NCBI GenBank assembly: GCA_001464475.1
Contig: LNDX01000006.1
Span: 117,792-181,791, forward strand
Length of the DNA stretch: 64,000 bases
Direction of reading: 5' to 3'
Source of the DNA: Flavobacteriaceae bacterium Ga0077528
Lineage (GTDB): Bacteria > Bacteroidota > Bacteroidia > Flavobacteriales > Flavobacteriaceae
Shown here: one piece after another, positions 55,522 through 64,000 of the stretch
Layout: each line of letters starts with the position of its first letter
Position numbering within the stretch: the stretch's first letter is position 1
The notes under the pieces: model-generated
The model's database searches: none
What the model saw: the letters and a program-made list of their open reading frames with translations, nothing else
What the model was told of the DNA's origin: nothing
Program-made: the position numbers and the translations under genes

Positions 55522-58029
55522 ATGGCAAAACAAGTAAAAAAAGAAAATACAAAACCTGACGAACTAGGAGAAAAACTTCCTTGGAAAATGAAAAGACAAT
55601 ACAAAGTAGTTTTTGGTTGTCTTTTAGTACTTTTATCCATAGGACTTTTGGTGGCTTTCATTTCGTTTTTCATGCATGGTCAAGAAGATCAAAGTGTGGT
55701 TACCGCATTATCTGACAGAAATAAACCTGCAGAAAATTGGTTGGGAAAAGTAGGTGCTTTTTTAGCTGACTTCTTTATTTACAAAGGATTTGGAGCCGCA
55801 TCGTTTCTTTTTGTGAAATTGTTTTTCATTACTGGAGCTTTTATGGTTTTAGATTTGCCATTAAAGAAATTAAAATCAACTTGGTTTTGGGATTTATTTG
55901 CCATCATCATCTTATCCATACTTTTCGGATTCTTTGCCAATTCTATTCCAGAACTTGGCGGAACTATTGGTTTTGAAATGAATCAATTCTTTCAAGATTA
56001 CATCGGAAAAATTGGAACTTTCTTAGTCTTACTTTTTGGATTAGTAATTTATTTATTATTCAAAATCAAAATCTCTCCAGACAGCATCAAAATGTTTTTT
56101 GAGAAAAAGCAAAAAGAATTCAAAGAAGATATTGATGCTATGAAATCAAAACCTTCTGAAGATGCAAGTGGAGCTTACAATCTTGAAGAATATGCCGTTG
56201 AGGAATCTAAAGACGATTTAGATGAAGCATTTGAAGAACCTTATATCAAACCAGTAACCTCTCAGTTTGAAATCAATAAAGAAACATTGAAACCAACAAT
56301 TTCAAGTTATTCTGAAATTGAATTGGAACCTACATTAAAAAACGAACCAAAAGTTACTCCTTCACTTTCACTAGAAGTTGAGCAACCCATAACTCCAAAA
56401 GTAGAACCTGCTAAAGAAATAATCAAAACCAATGACGAAGCTTTTGTAATTGAAAAATCGCAAGACGAAGATACGGTTGAAGAAAATTTGGCAGCCAAAT
56501 TAGTAGCCGATTTTGGTTTATTTGACCCTAAATTGGAATTGTCTAATTATAAATTTCCAACTATTGATTTACTGAAAGAATACTCAAGCGTTGGAATTAC
56601 CATCAATCAAGAGGAACTTGAGGACAACAAAAACAACATTGTAGAAACGTTACGTAACTACAAAATCGATATTGCTCAAATCAAAGCGACTGTTGGTCCA
56701 TCGGTAACACTTTATGAAATTGTTCCAGAAGCTGGAATTCGTATTTCTAAAATTAAAAGTTTGGAAGACGATATTGCACTTTCTCTTTCAGCATTGGGTA
56801 TTCGTATCATCGCTCCTATTCCAGGAAAAGGAACAATTGGTATTGAGGTTCCAAACAAGAATCCTACTATGGTTCCAATGAAAACGGTGATTGCATCTGC
56901 AAAGTTTCAAGAAGCCGAAATGGAATTACCAATTGCATTAGGAAAAACTATTTCTAACGAAACTTTTGTATTTGACTTAGCCAAAATGCCTCACCTTTTA
57001 ATGGCTGGAGCAACTGGACAAGGAAAATCGGTTGGTTTGAATGCGGTCTTAACTTCGTTATTATACAAAAAGCATCCTGCAGAAGTGAAGTTTGTTTTGG
57101 TAGATCCAAAGAAAGTGGAGTTAACACTTTTCAACAAAATTGAAAGGCATTATTTAGCAAAATTACCAGATTCTGAAGATGCCATTATCACCGATAATAG
57201 CAAAGTAATAAATACATTGAATTCGCTTTGTATCGAAATGGACAACCGTTATTCTTTATTGAAAGATGCGATGGTTAGAAACATCAAAGAATATAATGAG
57301 AAATTCAAACAAAGAAAATTAAATCCAGAACACGGACACCAATTTTTACCTTACATTGTATTAGTGGTCGATGAGTTTGCCGATTTAATTATGACCGCAG
57401 GAAAAGAAGTGGAAACACCAATTGCTCGTTTGGCGCAATTAGCTCGTGCTATTGGAATTCACTTAATCATCGCCACACAAAGACCTTCGGTTAATGTAAT
57501 TACGGGTATGATTAAAGCTAACTTTCCTGCGAGAATTGCTTTTAGAGTAACATCAAAAATTGACTCAAGAACTATATTAGATTCTGGTGGAGCCGATCAA
57601 TTGATTGGACGTGGAGATTTATTGTTTTCTAACGGAAATGATTTAGTTCGTGTACAATGTGCCTTTGTAGACACACCTGAAGTAGAAAAAATTGTAGATT
57701 ATATTGGTTCTCAAAAAGCTTATGCAAGTGCTTTCATGCTTCCTGAGTATGTTGGTGAAGAAAGCAGCATGAAATTAGACATCGATATTTCTGAAAGAGA
57801 TTCTATGTTTAGAGAAGCTGCAGAAATAATTGTGACCGCCCAACAAGGTTCGGCATCATTATTGCAAAGAAAATTGAAATTAGGTTACAATCGTGCCGGA
57901 AGACTAATAGACCAACTAGAAGCAGCCGGAATTGTTGGACCTTTTGAAGGTAGCAAAGCTAGAAGTGTAAATATTCCAGACTTGGTAGCTTTAGATCAAT
58001 TTTTAAACAATGAACAAAACAATAATTAA
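55522..58029 (+). CDS. ftsK: DNA translocase FtsK
   Basis: 835 aa. Four membrane helices in the first 180 residues, an acidic linker of about 150 residues, then the RecA-like motor: Walker A GATGQGKSV (about 496), Walker B YIVLVVDEFADL and a TQRPSVNVITG segment. The C-terminal winged helix GSASLLQRKLKLGYNRAGRLIDQLEAAGIVGP is the gamma domain that reads KOPS-type sites and activates XerD. Shorter linker than in E. coli. It overlaps the next frame at its stop. Confidence 0.95.
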   Translation: MAKQVKKENTKPDELGEKLPWKMKRQYKVVFGCLLVLLSIGLLVAFISFFMHGQEDQSVVTALSDRNKPAENWLGKVGAFLADFFIYKGFGAASFLFVKLFFITGAFMVLDLPLKKLKSTWFWDLFAIIILSILFGFFANSIPELGGTIGFEMNQFFQDYIGKIGTFLVLLFGLVIYLLFKIKISPDSIKMFFEKKQKEFKEDIDAMKSKPSEDASGAYNLEEYAVEESKDDLDEAFEEPYIKPVTSQFEINKETLKPTISSYSEIELEPTLKNEPKVTPSLSLEVEQPITPKVEPAKEIIKTNDEAFVIEKSQDEDTVEENLAAKLVADFGLFDPKLELSNYKFPTIDLLKEYSSVGITINQEELEDNKNNIVETLRNYKIDIAQIKATVGPSVTLYEIVPEAGIRISKIKSLEDDIALSLSALGIRIIAPIPGKGTIGIEVPNKNPTMVPMKTVIASAKFQEAEMELPIALGKTISNETFVFDLAKMPHLLMAGATGQGKSVGLNAVLTSLLYKKHPAEVKFVLVDPKKVELTLFNKIERHYLAKLPDSEDAIITDNSKVINTLNSLCIEMDNRYSLLKDAMVRNIKEYNEKFKQRKLNPEHGHQFLPYIVLVVDEFADLIMTAGKEVETPIARLAQLARAIGIHLIIATQRPSVNVITGMIKANFPARIAFRVTSKIDSRTILDSGGADQLIGRGDLLFSNGNDLVRVQCAFVDTPEVEKIVDYIGSQKAYASAFMLPEYVGEESSMKLDIDISERDSMFREAAEIIVTAQQGSASLLQRKLKLGYNRAGRLIDQLEAAGIVGPFEGSKARSVNIPDLVALDQFLNNEQNNN

Positions 58030-58030
58030 A

Positions 58031-58672
58031 ATGAATAAATTTCTGTCAATTGCGTTACTACTTTTTGTTAGTTTAACAGCTAATGCACAAGATAAAAAAG
58101 CTAAAGAGCTTTTAGACGATGTAACTGAAAAAATTAAAAGTTATAAGAACATCGTTATTGATTTTAAATACACTTTAAATAACGCCAAAGAAAACATCAA
58201 CCAAGAAAGCAAAGGAAATGTAACTTTGGAAGGAAATAAGTATGTTCTTAATTTTATGGGCGTAACTAAAATTTACGATGGAAAAAAATCCTACACTATA
58301 AATCCAGAAGATGAAGAAGTTACTATTTCAAGTGTAAATGACAAAGATGATAAAGCTATTACACCTGCCAAAATGCTAACGTTTTTCAATAGTGGTTATA
58401 AATATTCTATGGATATTTCTCAAAACATTAAAGGACGTAAAATTCAATACATCAAATTAATTCCGAATAGCGCTAAAGACCAACGTAAAGAGGTTTTGTT
58501 GGGAATTGATGTTCAAACTAAAACCATTTACAACCTTATAGAAGTTGGTAAAAATGGAACAAAAACTACATTGACTGTTAATTCTTTCAAAACCAATCAG
58601 CCATTGTCAAAAAATCAATTTACATTTGTAGCGAGTAAATATCCTAACTACTACATCAATAAATTAGATTAG
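58031..58672 (+). CDS. LolA-like outer-membrane lipoprotein carrier
   Basis: 213 aa from the ATG at 58031, which starts a good signal peptide (FLSIALLLFVSLTANA). An upstream ATG at 58010 overlaps ftsK and would lengthen the signal. The open beta-sheet pattern (IVIDFKYTLNN, KGNVTLEGNKYVLNF, DGKKSYTINPEDEEVTIS) and a PLSKNQFTF end fit LolA. It would shuttle lipoproteins through the periplasm. Its neighbour is the LptF/G-type permease. Confidence 0.83.
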   Translation: MNKFLSIALLLFVSLTANAQDKKAKELLDDVTEKIKSYKNIVIDFKYTLNNAKENINQESKGNVTLEGNKYVLNFMGVTKIYDGKKSYTINPEDEEVTISSVNDKDDKAITPAKMLTFFNSGYKYSMDISQNIKGRKIQYIKLIPNSAKDQRKEVLLGIDVQTKTIYNLIEVGKNGTKTTLTVNSFKTNQPLSKNQFTFVASKYPNYYINKLD

Positions 58673-58677
58673 CTTTT

Positions 58678-60462
58678 GTGAAAATATTAGACAAGTATTT
58701 ATTAAAATCATTCCTGATTACATTTACTACGGTATTTGTAATCTTGTTTTTTATATTCATACTTCAAACGGTCTGGTTATTCATTTCTGAGTTGGCTGGT
58801 AAAGATTTAGACTTCCTTTTGGTTGTGAAATTTTTACTGTTCTCCATGCCAAGAATAGTTCCGCTAGTATTGCCTTTATCTGTATTATTGGCTTCTATTA
58901 TGACTTTTGGAAGCTTAGCAGAAAACTACGAATTTGCCGCAATGAAATCTTCTGGAATTTCTTTTCAGAGAACCATGAGAAGCATCACCGTATTTATAAT
59001 TTTACTAAGCATTTTATCCTTTTTCTTTGCCAATAACGTAATTCCTTACGCAGAATATAAGTTCATCAACTTTAGACGAAATATCGCTCAAGTTAAGCCA
59101 GCTATGGCTATTGCAGAAGGTCAATTTAGTGAAGTTGGAAATTACACCATCAAAGTAGATAAAAAATCAGGTGAGAAAGGAAACTTTCTAACTGGAGTAA
59201 CCATTCACAGGAAACTTCCAAATGGTGAAGGAAATACAACCGTAATTAAAGCTAAAAAAGGTGAACTAATAAGTAGTGAATCATCCAATACTTTAAAGTT
59301 AGTTTTAACAGACGGAAATTATTACGAAGATATAATTCCAAAAAAATATGAAGAACGTCCTAGAATTCCATTTGCTAAAGGAACCTTCAAACGTGATGTA
59401 ATTAATATTGATTTATCAAAATTGAATCAATCGAGTATGGATGAAGTGGATATTTCAAATACCAATACCATGCTTAATATAAGTGAGTTACGATTTACTA
59501 TTGATTCACTTAATACCAATTACAAAAAAGACCTTCGCTCCTACACCGAAAACATTTATTTGCGCACTGGGATAAACAACACTTACTATCAACCCGATAG
59601 CACACAAGTAAGAACCAAAGTTTCTTCCAATAATTTATTGGCTAATCTTACTGATAGTCAAAAAAGTGAGATAGTAAAAATTGCCTTCAGTAATATAGAA
59701 AATACTGTTTTTTCTATTGACAGTTCTATTTTTGAAATGCAAGCCAAACAGAAAAGTATCAACAAACATTGGATTGCATTACATGACAAATACATGATTG
59801 CCTTTTCATGCTTATTGATGTTTTTTATTGGAGCACCACTAGGTTCTATCATCCGAAAAGGTGGTTTGGGATTACCTATTGTATTTGCAGTAGCGATTTT
59901 TATTGTATTTCATTTTATCAATACTTTTGGAAAAAGAGTAGCTCAAGAAGACGGAATGACACCCTTTATGGGCGTTTGGATGTCGTCGATTGTATTAACT
60001 CCTCTAGCAGTTTTACTTACCTATAGAGCTATTAATGACATTGGAGGTATGGTAAGTTTTGATGGTGTATTACTTCCTCTTCAAAAGTTTTTTACAAAAA
60101 AAACACAAGAGAATGAGAATGCAACTCCAAAAACTATTGATGCCTTATTTGATACTAAATCACATATCGAAAAATATCAAAAATATGCCAATTTTGGGTT
60201 AATCGCTTATGCTATAACATTCATAACCTGCCTACTATGGTTTATGAATAATTCCATTATCACCACAATTTTGTTTGGATTAAGTCTTATAGTATTACTA
60301 TATTTTATATATCAATCACAACAAATCGTTTCAAAAATAAGCAAGGCACATTGTATAGCAATCGAACCTGGTATGGGTATTTCACTATTAACTGGTTTTC
60401 CTTTTTATGGTTTGCTTTACCTTTACACAAAAAAAGTTTTGAACACATTAACTACTAATTAA
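58678..60462 (+). CDS. LptF/LptG (YjgP/YjgQ) family permease
   Basis: 594 aa, starting at GTG 58678. Three N-terminal helices, a large periplasmic domain (about residues 115-360) and further C-terminal helices. LDKYLLKSFLITFTTVFVILFFIF and FAAMKSSGISFQRTMR are typical of the lipopolysaccharide-export permeases that work with LptB. It is about 230 residues longer than E. coli LptF/G, with an extra C-terminal helix block. It follows the LolA-like gene by 5 nt. Confidence 0.9.
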   Translation: MKILDKYLLKSFLITFTTVFVILFFIFILQTVWLFISELAGKDLDFLLVVKFLLFSMPRIVPLVLPLSVLLASIMTFGSLAENYEFAAMKSSGISFQRTMRSITVFIILLSILSFFFANNVIPYAEYKFINFRRNIAQVKPAMAIAEGQFSEVGNYTIKVDKKSGEKGNFLTGVTIHRKLPNGEGNTTVIKAKKGELISSESSNTLKLVLTDGNYYEDIIPKKYEERPRIPFAKGTFKRDVINIDLSKLNQSSMDEVDISNTNTMLNISELRFTIDSLNTNYKKDLRSYTENIYLRTGINNTYYQPDSTQVRTKVSSNNLLANLTDSQKSEIVKIAFSNIENTVFSIDSSIFEMQAKQKSINKHWIALHDKYMIAFSCLLMFFIGAPLGSIIRKGGLGLPIVFAVAIFIVFHFINTFGKRVAQEDGMTPFMGVWMSSIVLTPLAVLLTYRAINDIGGMVSFDGVLLPLQKFFTKKTQENENATPKTIDALFDTKSHIEKYQKYANFGLIAYAITFITCLLWFMNNSIITTILFGLSLIVLLYFIYQSQQIVSKISKAHCIAIEPGMGISLLTGFPFYGLLYLYTKKVLNTLTTN

Positions 60463-60466
60463 GATC

Positions 60467-61597
60467 ATGTCAAATAACATACAACTCAACACTATAGAAG
60501 AAGCTATCGAAGACATTCGTCAAGGTAAAGTCATCATTGTTGTTGATGATGAAGATAGAGAGAATGAAGGTGATTTCTTGGCTGCTGCCGAAAAAGTAAC
60601 TCCCGAGATGATTAATTTTATGGCTACACATGGTCGTGGATTAATTTGCGCACCATTAACTGAAAGTCGTTGTAAAGAATTGGATTTACACGCGATGGTT
60701 AGAAACAATACTGACCATATGGAAACTGCTTTTACGGTTTCTGTAGATTTAAAAGGAAATGGTGTTACTACAGGTATTTCTGCAGCTGATAGAGCCAAAA
60801 CTATTCTTTCTTTAGTAGATGAAAACACAAAACCCTATGATTTAGCGCGTCCTGGACATATCTTTCCGTTGGTTGCAAAGCAAGGTGGCGTTTTGAGAAG
60901 AACTGGTCATACGGAAGCAGCAATTGATTTTGCACGTTTAGCTGGATTCAAATCGGCAGGAGTTATTGTTGAAATCATGAATGAAGATGGAACAATGGCT
61001 CGTTTACCACAATTGGTTGAAGTAGCAAAGAAATTTGATTTAAAATTAGTTTCCATTGAAGCTTTGGTGGCTTACAGAATGCAACACGATAGCTTAATTG
61101 TAAAGAAAGAAGATTTTGAAATAGAAACACGTTTCGGACAATTTCGTTTGCGAGCTTATCTACAAACCACAAATAAACAAGTTCACGTAGCTTTAACCAA
61201 AGGAAGTTGGAGTAAAGGCGAATCTATCTTAACGCGTATCAATTCGACGCAAATCAACAACGATATTTTAGGAACCTTGACCAACAATGCCGATAAAAAA
61301 TTGGATGATATGTTCCGTTTGATTAATGAGGAAGGCAAAGGTGCCGTTATCTTCATTAATCAAGAAGTACAATCTTTAGATTTATTAAATCGTTTGAAAG
61401 AACTTAAAGTATTACAAGAGCAAGGAATCATCAATGCTCCACAAATTAGAATGGATGCGAAAGATTTTGGAATTGGAGCACAAATATTGCACGACATAGA
61501 CATTTCTAAAATACGATTAATCACCAATACGCAACACACAAAACGCGTAGGAATGATTGGATATGGATTAGAAATCACAGATTACGTGGGTTATTAA
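60467..61597 (+). CDS. ribBA: DHBP synthase with degenerate GTP cyclohydrolase II half (RibBA-like)
   Basis: 376 aa. The N-terminal half makes 3,4-dihydroxy-2-butanone 4-phosphate for riboflavin: [22 protein letters not shown] and [16 protein letters not shown] hold the metal and substrate residues. The C-terminal half keeps the GCH2 fold ([31 protein letters not shown]). Its zinc motif is lost: [16 protein letters not shown] stands where RVHSEC..GDVFGSxRCDCG is expected, with no Cys. So only the RibB activity is likely. It starts 4 nt after the permease gene. Confidence 0.9.
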   Translation: MSNNIQLNTIEEAIEDIRQGKVIIVVDDEDRENEGDFLAAAEKVTPEMINFMATHGRGLICAPLTESRCKELDLHAMVRNNTDHMETAFTVSVDLKGNGVTTGISAADRAKTILSLVDENTKPYDLARPGHIFPLVAKQGGVLRRTGHTEAAIDFARLAGFKSAGVIVEIMNEDGTMARLPQLVEVAKKFDLKLVSIEALVAYRMQHDSLIVKKEDFEIETRFGQFRLRAYLQTTNKQVHVALTKGSWSKGESILTRINSTQINNDILGTLTNNADKKLDDMFRLINEEGKGAVIFINQEVQSLDLLNRLKELKVLQEQGIINAPQIRMDAKDFGIGAQILHDIDISKIRLITNTQHTKRVGMIGYGLEITDYVGY

Positions 61598-61692
61598 TGC
61601 AAAAAAATACAAAATTTAAGTTTCCTAAAGTATAGAAAATGAAACGATTAGTTTTTATAATAAAAATTAATCGTTTTTTTGTTTAAAATCTA

Positions 61693-61723
61693 TTTGGAAA
61701 ACAAAAAAAGGTTACTATATTTG
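61693..61723 (+). promoter_or_regulatory. tRNA-Ser promoter TTTG-N19-TATATTTG
   Basis: A -33 TTTG (61693-61696) and -7 TATATTTG (61716-61723) with the ideal 19-nt gap lie 33 nt upstream of tRNA-Ser. Confidence 0.65.
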
Positions 61724-61755
61724 CATCCGCAATACGGAAGTATGTGCGTCTTACT

Positions 61756-61843
61756 GGAGAAATGGCAGAGCGGTCGAATGCGGCAGTCTTGAAAACTGTT
61801 GACTGTAACAGGTCCGGGGGTTCGAATCCCTCTTTCTCCGCCA
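61756..61843 (+). tRNA. tRNA-Ser (anticodon TGA)
   Basis: An 88-nt cloverleaf with acceptor GGAGAAA/TTTCTCC, a long variable arm, anticodon loop CTTGAAA (TGA) and T arm GGGGGTTCGAATCCCTC. The CCA end is encoded. An integrase gene begins 259 nt downstream, so its 3' end is the probable attachment site. Confidence 0.95.
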
Positions 61844-61865
61844 GTAGAAATACAAACGGTACTAA

Positions 61866-61901
61866 AACCCACTAAATTCAACAATTTAGTGGGTTTTTTC
61901 T
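61866..61901 (+). terminator. Terminator after tRNA-Ser
   Basis: AACCCACTAAATT pairs with AATTTAGTGGGTT, followed by six T. Confidence 0.8.
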
Positions 61902-61953
61902 TTTAGGGCTGTATCAAATTATTCATTAAATCTCAAAGTTTAGGTGTCTTTTA

Positions 61954-61989
61954 AGGTGTCACTAAAAAAATAAATTTTAAGTGACACCT
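61954..61989. repeat. Inverted repeat AGGTGTCACT/AGTGACACCT
   Basis: Perfect 10-bp arms (61954-61963 and 61980-61989) with a 16-nt spacer. A further AGGTGTC half lies at about 61942. It sits between tRNA-Ser and the integrase gene, where arm-type integrase or excisionase sites are expected. Confidence 0.6.
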
Positions 61990-62102
61990 CGCAACTAAAG
62001 CACCGCTACTACAAGTTGTTCAACAACATATTCAAAAAATGTACATCTTGTGTGTAGTTATTAAATCGAATAAATTTAATACTAACTTTAAGGTCACCAA
62101 CA

Positions 62103-63344
62103 ATGAACACATCAGTATCAATTCTCTTCTACATCAAGAGAGCAAAAGCCAACAATTTAGGGGTTTGTCCTATCTACACTAGAGTTACTGTCAATACCAA
62201 ACGTTTTGAGTTTAGCACCAACAAATATATCAATCCTGATAAATGGTCCTCAGAAGGCAGCAAAGTAAAAGGTTCCACAGAAGAAGCTAGAACAATCAAT
62301 AGTCATCTTGATTACTTAAAAAGTCAAGTTTTAGAAGCTGAGAAGAAACTTTTCAAAAAAGACATCAGTTTAAATTCAGAAAATCTAAAGAATGAATTGT
62401 TTGGTCTATCAGAAACCAAGCGTATGCTTGTTCCCATCTTCCAAGACCACAACAACAAAATAAAGGAATTAGTTGGAAAAGAATACGCTCCAGGAACATT
62501 AGAACGCTACACTACTTCACTCAAGCATACTATTGAGTTTATGCAATGGAAATACAACGTTTCAGATATTGATATTACAAAGATTGACCACGCCTTTGTT
62601 ACGGATTACGAGTTTTGGTTACGAAGCGTTAGAAATTGTGCTAACAATACAGCTGTTAAATACCTAAAAAACTTCAATAAAATTATCAAGCTTTGCTTGG
62701 CCAATGACTGGTTAGAAAAAAATCCTTTTGCCAACTACAAATCAAAAGTTAAAGAAGTTGAACGAGTTTATTTGACCGAAGCTGAAATTCAAAGCATAAT
62801 TGAAAAAGATTTCAAAACAGAAAGACTTTCGCTAGTTCGCGATATCTTCCTTTTTAGCTGCTTTACAGGTTTGGCATACATAGATGTCAAAAACTTAACA
62901 AAGTCGCATATAAGCTTCGGTATTGATGGCGAAAAATGGATATTTACTCACAGACAAAAAACAGAAAGTGCATCCAAAATTCCAATCCTTCCTGTAACTC
63001 AAATGATAATTGATAAATACGAAAATCATCCACAATGTTTAAATGAAGAAAAACTACTACCTATCCTATCGAACCAAAAAATGAACGCTTATTTAAAAGA
63101 AATAGCCGGAGTTTGTGAAATTGAAAAAGAATTAACTTTTCACATTGCAAGACACACCTTTGCCACAACTGTAACATTGACAAACGGAGTTCCTATTGAA
63201 AGCGTAAGCAAAATGTTAGGTCATAAAAATTTGAGAACTACTCAGCATTATGCAAAAGTGCTAGATAGAAAAGTAAGCGAAGACATGAAGATTTTGAAAA
63301 ATAAATTCAAATCAGATTGTTTGACAAAGAGAAAATCTATTTAA
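62103..63344 (+). CDS. Conjugative-transposon-type tyrosine integrase
   Basis: 413 aa. An N-terminal arm-binding domain (VSILFYIKRAKANNLGVCPIYTRVTV) is followed by a SAM-like core-binding domain (about 120-215). The catalytic domain has HIARHTFATT, LGHKNLRTT and Tyr in QHYAKVLD (about 382). Box I reads SCFTGLAYIDVKNL without the usual Arg, as in Bacteroides CTnDOT-type integrases, where the Arg is supplied elsewhere. It lies directly after tRNA-Ser and marks the left end of an integrated element that runs out of the window. Confidence 0.9.
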   Translation: MNTSVSILFYIKRAKANNLGVCPIYTRVTVNTKRFEFSTNKYINPDKWSSEGSKVKGSTEEARTINSHLDYLKSQVLEAEKKLFKKDISLNSENLKNELFGLSETKRMLVPIFQDHNNKIKELVGKEYAPGTLERYTTSLKHTIEFMQWKYNVSDIDITKIDHAFVTDYEFWLRSVRNCANNTAVKYLKNFNKIIKLCLANDWLEKNPFANYKSKVKEVERVYLTEAEIQSIIEKDFKTERLSLVRDIFLFSCFTGLAYIDVKNLTKSHISFGIDGEKWIFTHRQKTESASKIPILPVTQMIIDKYENHPQCLNEEKLLPILSNQKMNAYLKEIAGVCEIEKELTFHIARHTFATTVTLTNGVPIESVSKMLGHKNLRTTQHYAKVLDRKVSEDMKILKNKFKSDCLTKRKSI

Positions 63345-63377
63345 CAATATTTTTACTTAATATTAATTTATTTTAAT

Positions 63378-63385
63378 TAGTTTTG
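63378..63385 (+). promoter_or_regulatory. -7 box (TAGTTTTG) upstream of cysteine-rich protein gene
   Basis: Matches TAnnTTTG. The in-frame ATG at 63383 lies in the box, so the true start must be the ATG at 63404. Confidence 0.55.
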
Positions 63386-63403
63386 TATTGTTTTATTAGT
63401 TTA

Positions 63404-63781
63404 ATGAAAAAATACCACATCATACTCATAATGATTTTAGGCATGTTTATCTTGCCTAATAGTGCTATGGCTTGTGGTAAAGGTTCAGACAAGAGTTCTT
63501 GCAAAAAAGAAATTTCCTCTACTAAATCAGAAAAAAAGAGTTGTTGTGACAACGATAATTCGAAAGATAAAGATCACAAAGGTTGTAAAGGCAATTGCGG
63601 TCATTCTAAATGTGGATGTTCGTCAACCTGTCCAACCTCTTCAGTAAGCTTTTTATCTGAAATCGTTTTTAAAAATTACATGTTTAGCTATTCTTCAATC
63701 GAGAAAGTTAAATTTTCATACACAATACCATTAATCTTAGATGGTTTTTATTCCATTTGGCTCATTCCTAAAATAAGCTAA
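63404..63781 (+). CDS. Cysteine-rich secreted protein of the mobile element
   Basis: 125 aa. The signal peptide IILIMILGMFILPNSAMA is followed by about 60 residues containing 12 cysteines (SSCKK, KSCCDND, GCKGNCGHSKCGCSSTC), then a hydrophobic end LILDGFYSIWLIPKIS. The cysteines suggest metal binding in the periplasm, perhaps copper; such proteins often travel with metal-efflux genes on Bacteroidota elements. Not proven here, because the rest of the element is outside the window. Confidence 0.6.
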   Translation: MKKYHIILIMILGMFILPNSAMACGKGSDKSSCKKEISSTKSEKKSCCDNDNSKDKDHKGCKGNCGHSKCGCSSTCPTSSVSFLSEIVFKNYMFSYSSIEKVKFSYTIPLILDGFYSIWLIPKIS

Positions 63782-63965
63782 ATCCATTTTTGATAGCCAT
63801 AAGTGTGTCAAATTCATAGCTTTTCGCTATCCAATTCAACAGTTTTAGTATTGTTTTTCATACCATTATTGGTACTGTAATTACATTCTTTCTCAACTGT
63901 CTTTTATCCAAATTTATTTTATCAACTAATCAAGGTAGTTTGCTTTGATTACAATTTTATTCAAA

Positions 63966-64000
63966 ATGAAAAATTCATTAATGAAAATAATGATAGCAAT
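63966..64000 (+). CDS. Start of a further gene (3' part outside window)
   Basis: ATG at 63966 opens MKNSLMKIMIA to the window end. The Lys, Met and Ile content looks like a signal peptide start. The 184 nt between 63782 and 63965 hold no gene that I can support. Confidence 0.4.
   Translation, partial: MKNSLMKIMIA

Noticed and set aside
61690..61884. Minus-strand open frame over tRNA-Ser
   Set aside because: It is antisense to a complete tRNA; such frames are often mis-annotated as small proteins.

Overview
The window comes from a low-GC member of the Bacteroidota, most likely a Flavobacterium. The evidence is house-keeping genes in flavobacterial form, two giant secreted proteins ending in a type IX secretion (type B, gliding-associated) sorting domain, many promoters with the Bacteroidota -7 box TAnnTTTG, an archaeal/eukaryal-type ProS, and intergenic fillers typical of flavobacteria. 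No rRNA or CRISPR array is present.

Layout. 1-16.6 kb is core metabolism: trmH, a sirtuin, purB, guaB, a broken P-type ATPase, HMG-CoA lyase, a SatD/DUF3307 pair preceded by four exactly phased palindromes, pyrD, rlmH, folP, a MauE-thioredoxin protein, a TlpA-like thioredoxin and tpiA. 16.7-26 kb holds an ABC transporter and two tandem T9SS cargo proteins that share a duplicated 445-bp 3' end. 26-41 kb holds typA, two two-component systems, rpsT, two tRNA-Glu genes, proS, a WGWNN-repeat lipoprotein, an OmpP1/FadL porin, rimO, a DUF1573 protein and a LysM-NlpC/P60 hydrolase. 50.8-61.6 kb holds a DUF3667 protein, an arsenic operon (arsR, DUF6428, arsenate-reductase-like phosphatase, acr3), tpx, dgkA, ftsK, a LolA-like protein, an LptF/G permease and ribBA. 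From tRNA-Ser (61756) to the window end is the left edge of an integrated element, with a conjugative-transposon-type integrase and a cysteine-rich secreted protein.

Main discovery candidate: 41097-50780 looks like a complete integron-like cassette array. A tyrosine recombinase without the integron-specific IntI insertion is followed by a candidate cassette promoter, a candidate attI site and ten gene cassettes. The cassettes carry mostly unknown or small secreted proteins and are separated by imperfect palindromes of about 130-170 bp with AAC...GTT cores. As in true attC sites, the left core of each site is the reverse complement of the start of the same cassette; here the match often runs to 10 nt. 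One cassette carries three genes in reverse orientation (STAS-GHKL ATPase, STAS-like DUF4325 protein, PIN-domain protein) that resemble an uncharacterised switch/toxin module.

Other points: a sirtuin without any cysteine, a ribBA whose GTP cyclohydrolase half lacks its zinc motif, an intergenic-type repeat inserted in frame into pyrD, and several dispersed flavobacterial repeats. All family assignments are from reading sequence motifs; no database search was run.
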